NCBI GenBank assembly: GCA_019116025.1
Contig: DXCM01000067.1
Coordinates: 1 to 32,186 of the forward strand
DNA length: 32,186 nt
Reading direction: 5' to 3'
From: Candidatus Companilactobacillus pullicola
GTDB taxonomy: Bacteria > Bacillota > Bacilli > Lactobacillales > Lactobacillaceae
In this document: in pieces, positions 24,558 to 32,186 of the stretch
Layout: each line of letters starts with the position of its first letter
Numbering within the stretch: position 1 is the first letter of the stretch
Translations under genes and position numbers: made by a program
Notes under the pieces: model-generated
Database searches by the model: none
Told to the model about the DNA's origin: nothing
Seen by the model: the letters and a program-made list of their open reading frames with translations, nothing else

Positions 24558-26186
24558 TTATTCTGTTCTGAAATATTTGAGAATATTCGTATAATTTTTT
24601 TCGATGTCAGTCTGAGAGACTTGTTTCTTGTTGAGAATTTTATATAAGTAGTTGAAAAGCTGCTTGTAATCATCGTTTTTGTCATTAACTATCACTATTA
24701 AAATAAGATAAATATCCGTTTTATTTAATTTTAAAGGTGTCTTTAGATCAACAGCAAACATTCTACTAAAATCAGTTTCATTAACTGCGTGAGGTAAAGC
24801 AACATGATTGATCATAAGCTGATTGCCCTCTTCTTCACGATTCAATAGTTTTACAGACATCTTTTGATCTAGTTGGCCTTCGTCAATAAAGTACTTAAGA
24901 ACATTCTTTAGTACTTTGAAATAATTGTCAGATCTATTTTCATAGAATAAATAATTTTCCTTGGGCAACATTTGAGTAAGATTATTGTGAAAATAGTTAT
25001 CACTAACCAGTTTTTTAAGTCGAGAAATAGTTGCTTCATCGATTAAACCATTGATAACAACATCTGGGGCATGTTTAAGGCCGTCATTGAAGCCGTTGGT
25101 AACTAGAATATCATACGATTCATTTGTAACTTGCTTATTGAATTCATCAATATTGAATATACTAGTCATAGATATGTTGCCGACGGCATCGGTGATTAAA
25201 TTCTCATTGATATACGCAATTGATCGTTGTGCTGTATACATTAAAATTTTTACAGGTTTAATGGAGGTCTTGATTTCCATACAATTAATAATGTAAAGAG
25301 CCAGAAAATCACTATTTATTAAAATTGATGGATCATTCTTTTCTATTTCAGCTTGTAAATTTTGAGCCATTTCGAAAGCAAAAGGTTCTTTTTGTTTTAA
25401 ATCGCTCATTTGTTTCAATAGAAGGTTAGAGATAAATGTTGGGAAAAGATTGTATCTTTTTAAATGTGTGGCAATATTTTGAGCCAAACGCTTTTTGGAA
25501 AGTTTGATAGAAAAATTCTTTGAAACTAATTCAATTTGATTTTCAATCGTTGATTCTTTAATATTTCTGAGTAAATCCCGTTTATGATTATAAAAATCAT
25601 CAAAGTTGGCTGAAGAAATTAAGGATATTGCCTGTAATTGTGCAGTTGATTGATTGTCAGTTAGATACTCTCTCAAATCTTTTGGAAAGGTATCCTTCAA
25701 GGTGTTCGAGTCGGTGTCTTTAGGGATTACTGATATTAAATAGGCTAATAAATCAACTTTAGTGGCAAAATATAAATCAACAAAGTAACCTAAGCCTACT
25801 TTAGATTTTATCTCGAGAATGTCTTTATTGCGTTGATTAATTCTATCAATGCTATTGGTAATATCAGTTTTTGATAAAAATGATTTGTCCATTAATTCAT
25901 CGATACTCAAAAAATCGTTTATTAGCAAATAATACAGAATATTGCGTTCTTGATTTTCAAATTGAGTAATTAGTTCCTGGAATTGAGAATAATTGTGAAT
26001 TTCCAAGCTGTATTTTCCTTCAGAATTGATAACAGCCGTATTTTTAATAGATAGTTCCTGATTTAATGCGCTTATATCTCTAATTATTGTCCGTCGAGAA
26101 CTATTAACCTCTTTGGACAGGTATTCTCCACTATGATCTTGATTCCAGAGCAGTAGCAATATTTGTACTTGTCTAGCATTAAGCAT
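24558..26186 (-). CDS. PRD-containing PTS regulator (MtlR/LicR-like), reduced phospho-sites
   Basis: 542 residues. It has an N-terminal HTH (about 1-45), a second helical DNA-binding-like region (about 70-140), PRD-like region (about 215-305), degenerate EIIB-like domain (about 310-395) and EIIA domain (about 400-540) with H466 in VALPHAVNE. In the PRD region H241 is kept but the second expected His is Tyr (Y298). In the EIIB-like domain the usual Cys position is Thr (T318), so it cannot be phosphorylated there. It ends the EIIA-IIBC-MalY operon and probably activates it through the MtlR-type operator at 29441-29460. No clear ribosome site is seen before the ATG, five bases after the MalY stop, which suggests coupled translation. 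Confidence 0.88.
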   Translation of the reverse strand: MLNARQVQILLLLWNQDHSGEYLSKEVNSSRRTIIRDISALNQELSIKNTAVINSEGKYSLEIHNYSQFQELITQFENQERNILYYLLINDFLSIDELMDKSFLSKTDITNSIDRINQRNKDILEIKSKVGLGYFVDLYFATKVDLLAYLISVIPKDTDSNTLKDTFPKDLREYLTDNQSTAQLQAISLISSANFDDFYNHKRDLLRNIKESTIENQIELVSKNFSIKLSKKRLAQNIATHLKRYNLFPTFISNLLLKQMSDLKQKEPFAFEMAQNLQAEIEKNDPSILINSDFLALYIINCMEIKTSIKPVKILMYTAQRSIAYINENLITDAVGNISMTSIFNIDEFNKQVTNESYDILVTNGFNDGLKHAPDVVINGLIDEATISRLKKLVSDNYFHNNLTQMLPKENYLFYENRSDNYFKVLKNVLKYFIDEGQLDQKMSVKLLNREEEGNQLMINHVALPHAVNETDFSRMFAVDLKTPLKLNKTDIYLILIVIVNDKNDDYKQLFNYLYKILNKKQVSQTDIEKNYTNILKYFRTE

Positions 26187-26191
26187 AATTT

Positions 26192-27358
26192 TTAGTTGAA
26201 ACTATTCTTCAACCGTTTTAATCCCTCCTCTAGTTTTGATTTAGGGCAGGCGATGTTCATTCTAAGATAATTGGAATCACCGTAGGTAGAACCGGCCATA
26301 ATTCCCACTTTCCCAACATTGATCATTTTGTCCTGCATTTCTTTCATATCCATATCCACATTAGAAATGTCGATCCAGGCCAGATAGGTTGCCTCAGGTT
26401 TAGTAAATCTGAAATTAGGTAAGTTTTTATCTAGAAATTCTTTTACCATATCCATATTTTTATCAGTGTAATCGACTAATTGTTTTACATAATTGAGACC
26501 ATCTTCACTATACGAAGCCATTTGTGCGTACATACCTAAAATGCTTACTGATGATAGAGCATTTTTAGACTTTAGTTCGACAAGAAATTGTTCTCTTAAT
26601 GTCTTGTCAGGGATTAAGATATAAGAACCGATTAGTCCAGGAGTGTTAAAGGTTTTTGATCCTGAACAACATAAGATTGTACTTTCAGTTGTGACGCTAG
26701 TGATTGGTGTGTATTGAGTTTGAGAATAAACAATATCCTTGTGAATATCGTCAGATATTAAGAATACATTGTTTCTTTTACATATGTCATTAATTCTGTT
26801 CAATTCAGTTTGAGAAAAAACTTTACCAGTCGGATTATGTGGATTAGTTAGTAAGAAAATCTTGGTTTGTTCTTGTGATAAAACTGTTTCAAGGCTATCC
26901 CAGTCAACTTGATAACCTTGTTGTGCGCTGCCTAATCTAACGGGAGATAAGTTACGTTGATTTGATTCAATTACTTTGTAAAAAGCGTCATACATTGGTG
27001 TGAATGTGGCCACGGTTTCATTAGGCTTTGAGAGCATTCTGATAAAGGTACCAATACTGAAAACGACACTGGGACTATAAACAATCCATTCTGGATTGAT
27101 GTCTACATTATTCATTGTTTTGAACCAGTAAACAATACTGTCTTTATAGTCATCATGATTCCAACGGGAATAACCATAGATGGGATGTTCAATACGTTTT
27201 TTGAGAGCTTCTTGTACGGAATCGGGAACGGCAAAATCAGTGTCGGAAATTGAGAAGGGAAGTATATCATTTCTGCCAAAACGGTCGGCAATATAATCCC
27301 ATTGGGTGCTGTAAGTGTTCTTTCTATTAATTACTTGATCAAAATCGTACTTTTTCAT
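26192..27358 (-). CDS. MalY/PatB-family PLP aminotransferase-like C-S lyase
   Basis: 388 residues, fold-type I PLP enzyme of the MalY/PatB (cystathionine beta-lyase) subgroup. Visible: NPHNPTG (about 172-178), D203 in LISDDIHKD, the Schiff-base lysine K235 in CSGSKTFNTPGL, and YLRMNIACP near the C-terminus for substrate carboxylate binding. Family members split L-cystathionine or other cysteine conjugates to pyruvate, ammonia and a thiol; E. coli MalY also modulates the maltose regulator. It lies between a PTS and its PRD regulator, so a regulatory side role is conceivable. The ribosome site AAAGGAACAG is present, and a hairpin lies upstream. Confidence 0.9.
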   Translation of the reverse strand: MKKYDFDQVINRKNTYSTQWDYIADRFGRNDILPFSISDTDFAVPDSVQEALKKRIEHPIYGYSRWNHDDYKDSIVYWFKTMNNVDINPEWIVYSPSVVFSIGTFIRMLSKPNETVATFTPMYDAFYKVIESNQRNLSPVRLGSAQQGYQVDWDSLETVLSQEQTKIFLLTNPHNPTGKVFSQTELNRINDICKRNNVFLISDDIHKDIVYSQTQYTPITSVTTESTILCCSGSKTFNTPGLIGSYILIPDKTLREQFLVELKSKNALSSVSILGMYAQMASYSEDGLNYVKQLVDYTDKNMDMVKEFLDKNLPNFRFTKPEATYLAWIDISNVDMDMKEMQDKMINVGKVGIMAGSTYGDSNYLRMNIACPKSKLEEGLKRLKNSFN

Positions 27359-27393
27359 AATCTGTTCCTTTCAAAAGCTTAATTAATAATAAA

Positions 27394-27428
27394 AATCCCA
27401 TCAATTCAAACTGCGAATTGATGGGATT
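27394..27428 (-). terminator. Hairpin between PTS IIBC and MalY gene
   Basis: Perfect 14-bp arms (27394-27407 and 27415-27428, AATCCCATCAATTC and its complement), loop of 7. Read on the minus strand the hairpin is followed by a T5 run. It should reduce read-through into the MalY and PRD genes. Confidence 0.85.
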
Positions 27429-27469
27429 CTTTTCATTTTAAGAATGATATTATCCCTTTAAAACTAATA

Positions 27470-28903
27470 CTATGCAGCTTGTTTTTCTTTTTCTTCTTTA
27501 CGTTTTAACCAAATACCTTTAAAAATAATTATGAAGGAAACGTTTAAAACTAAGCCAATAGCTACACATAGATAGAACCAATACCATGGTGATTCAAGAC
27601 CTAGCAATGGATCGAAGATACCAATACCAGGAGCAGTACGTTCTACGTTTAAAAGAATTGTTATAGCACCAGTTATACCACCGGCTAATGTATTTGCTGT
27701 GATCATTGGAAGTGGAGCAGCTAGAGCGTATGGAATTGCTGGTTCTGTGGCAACAGTACTACCAACAATAAAGGCACTCCAACTAGCAGCACGTTCTTGT
27801 TTGGTAAATAGATTTGGTTTGATCCATGTAGCAATAGCAGCGGCCATAGGTGGTAGCAAAGTTACAACACCAACAATACCGTACCAGTTGAAGACATGGG
27901 AACTTAGAAGTGAAAAACTAAAGAACCAAGCAGTTTTGTTGATGGGACCACCCATATCGAAAGCCAACATGGCACCTACGATAAATCCGCCGACAATCTT
28001 CATTGAAGTAGGAATATTTTGTAGGAATGATAGTAAGACTGACATCAACCAAGCCATTGCTGGACCTAATAGGTAGTAGGTCAATAGTCCGAATATTAAT
28101 AGCGTAACGAATGGAATAATCATGAAAGGTAAGATGGATTGGAAATTCTTACCCAATTTAATTTTCTTGAAGTACTTAACAAAGTAACCAATAGATAAAC
28201 CAATAACGATGGCACCTAAGAAACCGGCACCTGATTTTGTACCAAGTAAATCGGAATCATTTGCTAAGAAGGTTACAAGAAAAGCTGGAGCAAATGCGGG
28301 TTTGTCTGAAATAGCGTAGGCGATGTAAGCACCCATGATTGGAATCATGAATTGGAAGCCTAAATTACCAATGCTAGTGATAACCCAAGCAATTGATGGA
28401 GATGTGCCCTTTGCTAATGGCGTATTTGGCATCCCAAATTGAACCATCAAACTACCAATAGCAATAAGAAGACCACCACCGATAACAAAAGGCAATGCTG
28501 CAGATACACCAGCCATAAGGTAGCTCATGATACCTTCGGTAACTACTTCTTGATCTGAACCTAATTTGACTTTAGAAGATGTCATTACATGAGAATTACC
28601 CTCTAAATCATCAAATAGTGTGTCGATATGTTTTAGAGCTTCAGATACGGGTAGTTCTACGACTTTCTTTTGATCAAATCTAGCTTTATCTGAATCAGTA
28701 AGTCCTTTTCCGATTGCTAAAATTACGTAATCAGCTTCAGCAATTTGTTGTGGTGTTAATTCGTTTTCAACACCACTCGCACCTTGAGTTTCAACGTGTA
28801 CTTCATAACCAAGTGACTTAGCTTTTTCTTCAATTGCTTCTGCAACCATGTATGTGTGAGCAATACCGGCTGGACAATTAGTTACGGCAACAATTTTAGT
28901 CAT
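27470..28903 (-). CDS. PTS EIIBC, fructose family
   Basis: 477 residues. The EIIB domain (about 1-100) has its phospho-Cys at C10 (VTNCPAGIAHTYM); the EIIC domain (about 120-465) contains FDMGGPINKTAWF. It has no fused EIIA, which is encoded just upstream. It is a paralogue of the IIBC at 19085-20575. No mannosidase is in this operon and no 1-phosphofructokinase is near, so the sugar is not predictable. The MtlR-type operator and cre box before the EIIA gene control it. Confidence 0.93.
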   Translation of the reverse strand: MTKIVAVTNCPAGIAHTYMVAEAIEEKAKSLGYEVHVETQGASGVENELTPQQIAEADYVILAIGKGLTDSDKARFDQKKVVELPVSEALKHIDTLFDDLEGNSHVMTSSKVKLGSDQEVVTEGIMSYLMAGVSAALPFVIGGGLLIAIGSLMVQFGMPNTPLAKGTSPSIAWVITSIGNLGFQFMIPIMGAYIAYAISDKPAFAPAFLVTFLANDSDLLGTKSGAGFLGAIVIGLSIGYFVKYFKKIKLGKNFQSILPFMIIPFVTLLIFGLLTYYLLGPAMAWLMSVLLSFLQNIPTSMKIVGGFIVGAMLAFDMGGPINKTAWFFSFSLLSSHVFNWYGIVGVVTLLPPMAAAIATWIKPNLFTKQERAASWSAFIVGSTVATEPAIPYALAAPLPMITANTLAGGITGAITILLNVERTAPGIGIFDPLLGLESPWYWFYLCVAIGLVLNVSFIIIFKGIWLKRKEEKEKQAA

Positions 28904-28922
28904 AATAAATCCCCCTTATAAA

Positions 28923-29369
28923 CTAATTTTCTAGGACATTGTTAATAGCTTCAAAAACTTCTTCTTTAGTGCCAGTCTTTAAAATTGATACGAAATCTTT
29001 ATGTACTAATTGACGGCTTAACTTAGCAAGTAATTTTAGATGTGTATCTCCTTGATCGTTAGGAACTAATAAGCTAATAAAGGTGTTAACAGGTTTTCCA
29101 TCTAGAGAATCCCATTCAACGTCTGAACTACTTCTACCAAATAGGATGGCTGTAGTCTTTACATTATTTGTACGTGCATGAGGAATAGCAACTCCGTTAC
29201 CAAATCCAGTTGTGGATTCTTTTTCTCTTTCTAGATAATCCTGAACTAGGGTATCTTCATCTGAAACAATATCTTGACTCTTTGCAAGAGAAGCAAGTGA
29301 AGAAAGTATTTCTCTTTGAGTAGTACCATTTAAGTTCATATTTATGTGATCGATATTAAACATAGTCAT
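28923..29369 (-). CDS. PTS EIIA, fructose family
   Basis: 148 residues from ATG 29369, which lies eight bases after AGGAG. A longer reading from 29399 would begin before that ribosome site. The active-site His is H64 in GVAIPHARTNN. It is the first gene of the operon, followed after 19 bases by the IIBC gene. Confidence 0.92.
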   Translation of the reverse strand: MTMFNIDHINMNLNGTTQREILSSLASLAKSQDIVSDEDTLVQDYLEREKESTTGFGNGVAIPHARTNNVKTTAILFGRSSSDVEWDSLDGKPVNTFISLLVPNDQGDTHLKLLAKLSRQLVHKDFVSILKTGTKEEVFEAINNVLEN

Positions 29370-29403
29370 TTTTTTGACTCCTCTCATCCTTGATTGCAAA
29401 CAA

Positions 29404-29432
29404 ATTATATTTGAAAACGATTACAACATTAA
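29404..29432 (-). promoter_or_regulatory. Probable promoter of the EIIA-IIBC operon
   Basis: Minus-strand -10 TATAAT (29409-29404), 17-bp spacer, weak -35 TTAATG (29432-29427). A poor -35 below an activator site fits a PRD-activated promoter. Confidence 0.5.
29411..29426 (+). promoter_or_regulatory. cre box (CcpA)
   Basis: TTGAAAACGATTACAA fits WTGNAANCGNWNNCWW at every defined position and lies between the -10 and -35 of the minus-strand promoter. Confidence 0.75.
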
Positions 29433-29440
29433 TGATCAAT

Positions 29441-29460
29441 TTGTCACATGAGAGTGACAA
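29441..29460. promoter_or_regulatory. MtlR-type PRD activator operator
   Basis: TTGTCACATGAGAGTGACAA is a perfect inverted repeat (7-bp arms, 6-base spacer). It closely fits the Bacillus MtlR operator as I recall it, TTGNCACAN4TGTGNCAA, with one mismatch. It sits just upstream of the weak -35, the right place for activation. The local PRD regulator is the expected binder. Confidence 0.65.
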
Positions 29461-29496
29461 AAGGCCACATTCTTAATATTAAGAATGTGGCCTTTT
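29459..29496. terminator. Perfect 38-bp palindromic terminator
   Basis: The halves 29459-29477 and 29478-29496 are exact complements with a GGCC stem base and A4/T4 flanks. It lies 17 bases after the stop of the glycerophosphodiesterase gene and works in either direction. It touches the MtlR-type operator. Confidence 0.88.
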
Positions 29497-29513
29497 AGTG
29501 AGATAAAGTTTTT

Positions 29514-31292
29514 TTAGTTAAAAGGATCTTGCATTTGAGTGACATAAATTGTCATACGTTCGGAATAACTAGATTTATCGAATAAACGATGAATTTCACC
29601 ATTCAATTGACTTAGATTATCCGTTATAACGCCGTCAGAACCTAGGAAGATCATGCGATCCATTGATTCCTCATCATTAGCAGTCCAAGCATAAACTTTC
29701 TTTTTCTGTAGGTGAGCTCCTTCAATGAATCTGGAATTCAAAGTCGTATATTCCATAGTAAAAGCATCGGCTTTAGTGATAGGAATACCAGCAAGATTGA
29801 ATGATAAGATGTAGCTGGCTTTGACATTAGGCATGTCTTCTTTACTTTGTTCAATATAGTTATAACTGAGTGAATGAACCATGTCTTTGTTCTTAGCTAA
29901 ACGAGTGCCGTATTTTTGAGCAAAGAGTTTAACGAAACTCTTACTGTTGCCGGAAACGGGCTTCAATTCAACTAATAATCTTTGATTCAATTTTTCAGAA
30001 GCTGTTAGGTAATCATCAAAGCTAGCAATATTAGCTGTTTTACCGTTCTCATGGATCTGAGTAGCGGTTAACTCATCAAGTGTCATCTGACTAGGTCTCT
30101 TATTGACACCAGCTAAATTGTTTAAAGTGTTGTCATGATAGACTACAAATTGATGATCTTTAGTTTCTTGAACATCCATTTCAATATAGTCTGGTTTTTC
30201 TTTGGAAGTTGCCTGCATAGCAGATATAGTGTTTTGAACGCCATTACCATCATCGACACCACGGTGTGAAATAGTTACAGGTGGTTCAAGTAGCCAATCG
30301 TTAAAGTAAGTTACATTGTAAGTTACAAAACTGACTACCACGATTACTCCTAAGATACCCCAGAACCATTTGTGTCCACGATGGTCTCTCTTGGGATAGA
30401 AGTAGTGAGTATGTGTATGACTCAACATAATTAAAACGGCAACGCCAGAGGCATAGATACTAACGACAATGTTGATAAATTGGATCAAGGTCATATTGAT
30501 AACAGCCATGGTAAAGTCAATTTTAACTAAGAAGGCTGCCTGATCAATCAACCATTGGAACATAATAACGACACCGGTTAGAACGGTTGCCATGATAGAA
30601 ACAACTGCAATTAATACTAGGAAAATACCTAAATAGTGAAGTGTTCGGCCACGAGTCATTTCCCAACTGCGGTTGATAGCAAGTTTGATTGGTTTATTCT
30701 CAAAAATCATCAGTGGCAAGACAAATAGCCAGCGTAAACCAATGTAGAGAACGAATAGATAAATTATTCCCAGTAGAATGGCTAAAGGAAGGTGTTCTTG
30801 CAATAACCAATCTAAGATAAATTGTGGAATTTTTACTTTATTTAATAAGGTAGAAGAAATACCCAAACTACCGAATGGCGTAATGATCAAAAAGTAGAGT
30901 AGGAAGAAACCAAAAGCTTTAAATGGCAATCCAAGAACGTTTTTGGAAACACGTTTTAAATAATCCCACCAGCTTAAACTGGCTTTGGATTTGATTGCTT
31001 GAAAACTAATTAGCAGTAACGTGAATTGCGTGAATACTAACAAAAGTATCAGCAGTAGAATAATTATTAAACCAATGACGACTAATGGCTTTTTAGTAAT
31101 TAGATAAAGCACATTAGTATAGGAAATATATTTAACATTTCCTAAGTAAGTTATTCCGTTAGCCAAGTAGTTGAGAACTGGTACTAGAACGTAGGTGATC
31201 ATCAGTTGAATCAAGATGATGATTTGACTGTACTTCCAGAAGTAGCGCCAAAAGTTGCTATTTTGTTTCCGAAATTCGGAAATTATCCCCAT
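29514..31292 (-). CDS. Membrane glycerophosphodiester phosphodiesterase
   Basis: 592 residues. The N-terminal half (about 15-330) is a membrane region with seven to eight hydrophobic segments, of the GDPD-associated membrane domain type. A GDPD catalytic domain follows (about 335-580). Catalytic and metal residues visible: HR in ISHRGV, E and D in IEMDVQ, H in VVYHDN and E in LLVELKP. The usual ENT after HRG is QNT here. Family role: hydrolysis of glycerophosphodiesters or lipoteichoic-acid-like polyglycerophosphate to glycerol-3-phosphate at the membrane. GGGGG ten bases before the ATG is the ribosome site. It is divergent from the ASCH gene and not evidently tied to the sugar operons. Confidence 0.92.
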   Translation of the reverse strand: MGIISEFRKQNSNFWRYFWKYSQIIILIQLMITYVLVPVLNYLANGITYLGNVKYISYTNVLYLITKKPLVVIGLIIILLLILLLVFTQFTLLLISFQAIKSKASLSWWDYLKRVSKNVLGLPFKAFGFFLLYFLIITPFGSLGISSTLLNKVKIPQFILDWLLQEHLPLAILLGIIYLFVLYIGLRWLFVLPLMIFENKPIKLAINRSWEMTRGRTLHYLGIFLVLIAVVSIMATVLTGVVIMFQWLIDQAAFLVKIDFTMAVINMTLIQFINIVVSIYASGVAVLIMLSHTHTHYFYPKRDHRGHKWFWGILGVIVVVSFVTYNVTYFNDWLLEPPVTISHRGVDDGNGVQNTISAMQATSKEKPDYIEMDVQETKDHQFVVYHDNTLNNLAGVNKRPSQMTLDELTATQIHENGKTANIASFDDYLTASEKLNQRLLVELKPVSGNSKSFVKLFAQKYGTRLAKNKDMVHSLSYNYIEQSKEDMPNVKASYILSFNLAGIPITKADAFTMEYTTLNSRFIEGAHLQKKKVYAWTANDEESMDRMIFLGSDGVITDNLSQLNGEIHRLFDKSSYSERMTIYVTQMQDPFN

Positions 31293-31330
31293 GATAATTT
31301 TTCCCCCAAAGAATTGTTGTGTACTTCGTT

Positions 31331-31340
31331 ATTATATAAT
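31331..31340. promoter_or_regulatory. Shared palindromic -10 between divergent genes
   Basis: ATTATATAAT reads TATAAT on both strands (31335-31340 plus; 31336-31331 minus), so the ASCH and glycerophosphodiesterase genes could use overlapping promoters. The -35 boxes are weak (TTGTTG at 31314-31319 with a 15-bp spacer on the plus strand). Confidence 0.4.
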
Positions 31341-31372
31341 TAATAGTATTAATTGAAAGAAGGAATTGTGAT

Positions 31373-31717
31373 ATGCAAATGAGTTTGTACGACCAACCGT
31401 TTGAAGCCATCAAATCAGGTGAGAAGACTATTGAAGTTCGGTTGAATGATGAAAAGCGTTCACAGTTGCGGGTCGGTGACTTGATTGAATTTACAAACTT
31501 GACCACCGGAGAAACTTTAAAAGTTAAAGTGTTAGGTCTAGAAAAGTTTCCCACTTTCAAAGATCTATTTGCTAAGTACTCCGGTTCAATGATTGGAGCG
31601 CCTGAAGATGAATCAATCGAAGCACTGGACCAGGAGAACCAAGCCATATACTCACGTGAACGTGAACAAAAGTATGGTGCTTTGGCTATAAGAATTGAAA
31701 AAATCACGCATTCATAA
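31373..31717 (+). CDS. ASCH-domain protein
   Basis: 114 residues, single ASCH (PUA-like beta-barrel) domain. Visible: GEKTIEVRLNDEKRSQLRVG near residues 16-35, the family's conserved Lys/Arg-rich stretch, and LGLEKFPTFKDLF. Members are thought to bind RNA or modified nucleosides; some hydrolyse N4-acetylcytidine. AAGGA lies eight bases before the ATG. It is a single-gene unit closed by a strong terminator that overlaps its stop. Confidence 0.85.
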   Translation: MQMSLYDQPFEAIKSGEKTIEVRLNDEKRSQLRVGDLIEFTNLTTGETLKVKVLGLEKFPTFKDLFAKYSGSMIGAPEDESIEALDQENQAIYSREREQKYGALAIRIEKITHS

Positions 31718-31738
31718 TAGATGAACGCGTGATTTTTT
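31698..31738. terminator. Bidirectional terminator after ASCH gene
   Basis: 18-bp arms (31698-31715 and 31721-31738) with one mismatch, a 5-base loop, and A6/T6 flanks. It overlaps the stop codons of the ASCH gene and of the convergent GntR gene. Confidence 0.9.
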
Positions 31739-32186
31739 AGTTGTCTAGCATGAAAGAAACAGGATTAGCATCGTTTTGATCATAGAAGATGAATTTGTCT
31801 GGTCGATGATGAGAAACCGTATATTCAAACATGGTTCCGTCATTAGTGAAGGAATAGTTTGTAACGATAGGAACGGCGTTATAACCATTCAAATCTAAAT
31901 ATTTTTCATCTTGTTTGTTAGCTAAACCAAAGGTTAGAAGCCTTTTCGTAGTGGCAATTGGCTCATTTAGAACCTCAGTTAAATATTTATAAATCGAATC
32001 TTCGGCAATACTAATAGTTAAATCTTTAACGACTTTTTGCATGAAATAATTTTCTTCAACAATGTAGTTTTCGTCATCAATAGACCGAAGACGTTTGATG
32101 TAATAGACGGGAGTCCCTATTGGAAACGTACTCTCTGAGGCTAATTTTTTATTTACCTTGATTTCATCAAATAAGAGAACGCTAGT
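31737..32186 (-). CDS. GntR-family regulator, UTRA effector domain only (N-terminus beyond right edge)
   Basis: The frame is open from the right edge to a TAA at 31739-31737, giving 149 residues of a UTRA ligand-binding domain: GTPVYYIKRLRSIDDENYI, EDSIYKYLTEVL and TMFEYTVSHHRPDKFIFY are typical. The DNA-binding domain lies outside the window, so the internal Met at 32042 is not the start. It is convergent with the ASCH gene. The target operon is not in view. Confidence 0.88.
   Translation of the reverse strand, partial: TSVLLFDEIKVNKKLASESTFPIGTPVYYIKRLRSIDDENYIVEENYFMQKVVKDLTISIAEDSIYKYLTEVLNEPIATTKRLLTFGLANKQDEKYLDLNGYNAVPIVTNYSFTNDGTMFEYTVSHHRPDKFIFYDQNDANPVSFMLDN

Noticed and set aside
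27699..28076. 125-codon open frame on the plus strand opposite the fructose-type IIBC gene
   Set aside because: It is fully inside a well-supported membrane-protein gene, has no family likeness and arises from the complement of hydrophobic codons.
31258..31707. 149-codon open frame on the minus strand over the ASCH gene
   Set aside because: The plus-strand ASCH protein has a recognisable domain, ribosome site and terminator; the opposite frame shows none.
32042..32186. Possible start of the right-edge regulator at the Met codon at 32042
   Set aside because: The frame continues upstream to the window edge with clear UTRA-domain sequence, so the gene is cut by the edge rather than starting there.

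Overview
The window looks like a carbohydrate-utilisation region from a low-G+C Gram-positive bacterium, most likely a lactobacillus. Evidence: AT-rich DNA, strong AGGAGG-type ribosome sites with several TTG/GTG starts, many PTS permeases, PRD/GntR/RpiR regulators, and CcpA (cre) boxes matching the Firmicutes consensus. A Companilactobacillus-like host is a guess only. There is no rRNA, tRNA, CRISPR array, transposase or phage gene.

Layout. (1) 1-6527, an alpha-mannoside island: a GH38 mannosidase (cut by the left edge) behind a Lac/Cel-type PTS IIC on the minus strand; a divergent GntR regulator; a 170-bp structured repeat; then GH125 exo-alpha-mannosidase and a GH1 glycosidase. (2) 6609-11122, a PRD activator followed by an ascorbate-family (Ula-like) IIA, IIB and IIC and a UPF0309-type SIS protein, with no ascorbate-catabolic enzyme. 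(3) 11128-11337, a small membrane protein. (4) 11478-18960, GntR regulator, Lac/Cel-type IIC, an 88-aa membrane protein, a MupG/DUF871 6-phospho-glycosidase, a COG3964 amidohydrolase/deacetylase, a DgaE-like PLP ammonia-lyase, a DgaF-like aldolase and a 2-keto-3-deoxygluconate kinase. (5) 19015-24553, fructose-family IIBC and IIA, a complete GH38 mannosidase and an RpiR regulator. (6) 24558-29496, minus strand: fructose-family IIA and IIBC, a MalY/PatB aminotransferase-like lyase and a PRD regulator, preceded by a cre box and an MtlR-type operator. (7) 29514-32186: membrane-anchored glycerophosphodiesterase, ASCH protein, and the ligand domain of a third GntR regulator cut by the right edge.

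How it fits together. Five separate transport systems each have their own regulator, and cre boxes precede four units, so this is a catabolite-repressed glycan-scavenging island. Two GH38 enzymes, GH125 and GH1 suggest stepwise use of mannose-rich glycans such as N-glycans or yeast mannan. The most unusual module is region 4. Its gene order predicts uptake of a phosphorylated disaccharide, cleavage, deacetylation, ammonia-eliminating conversion of an aminoaldonate to 2-keto-3-deoxygluconate, phosphorylation and aldol cleavage. That pathway is inferred from gene content and has not been shown.
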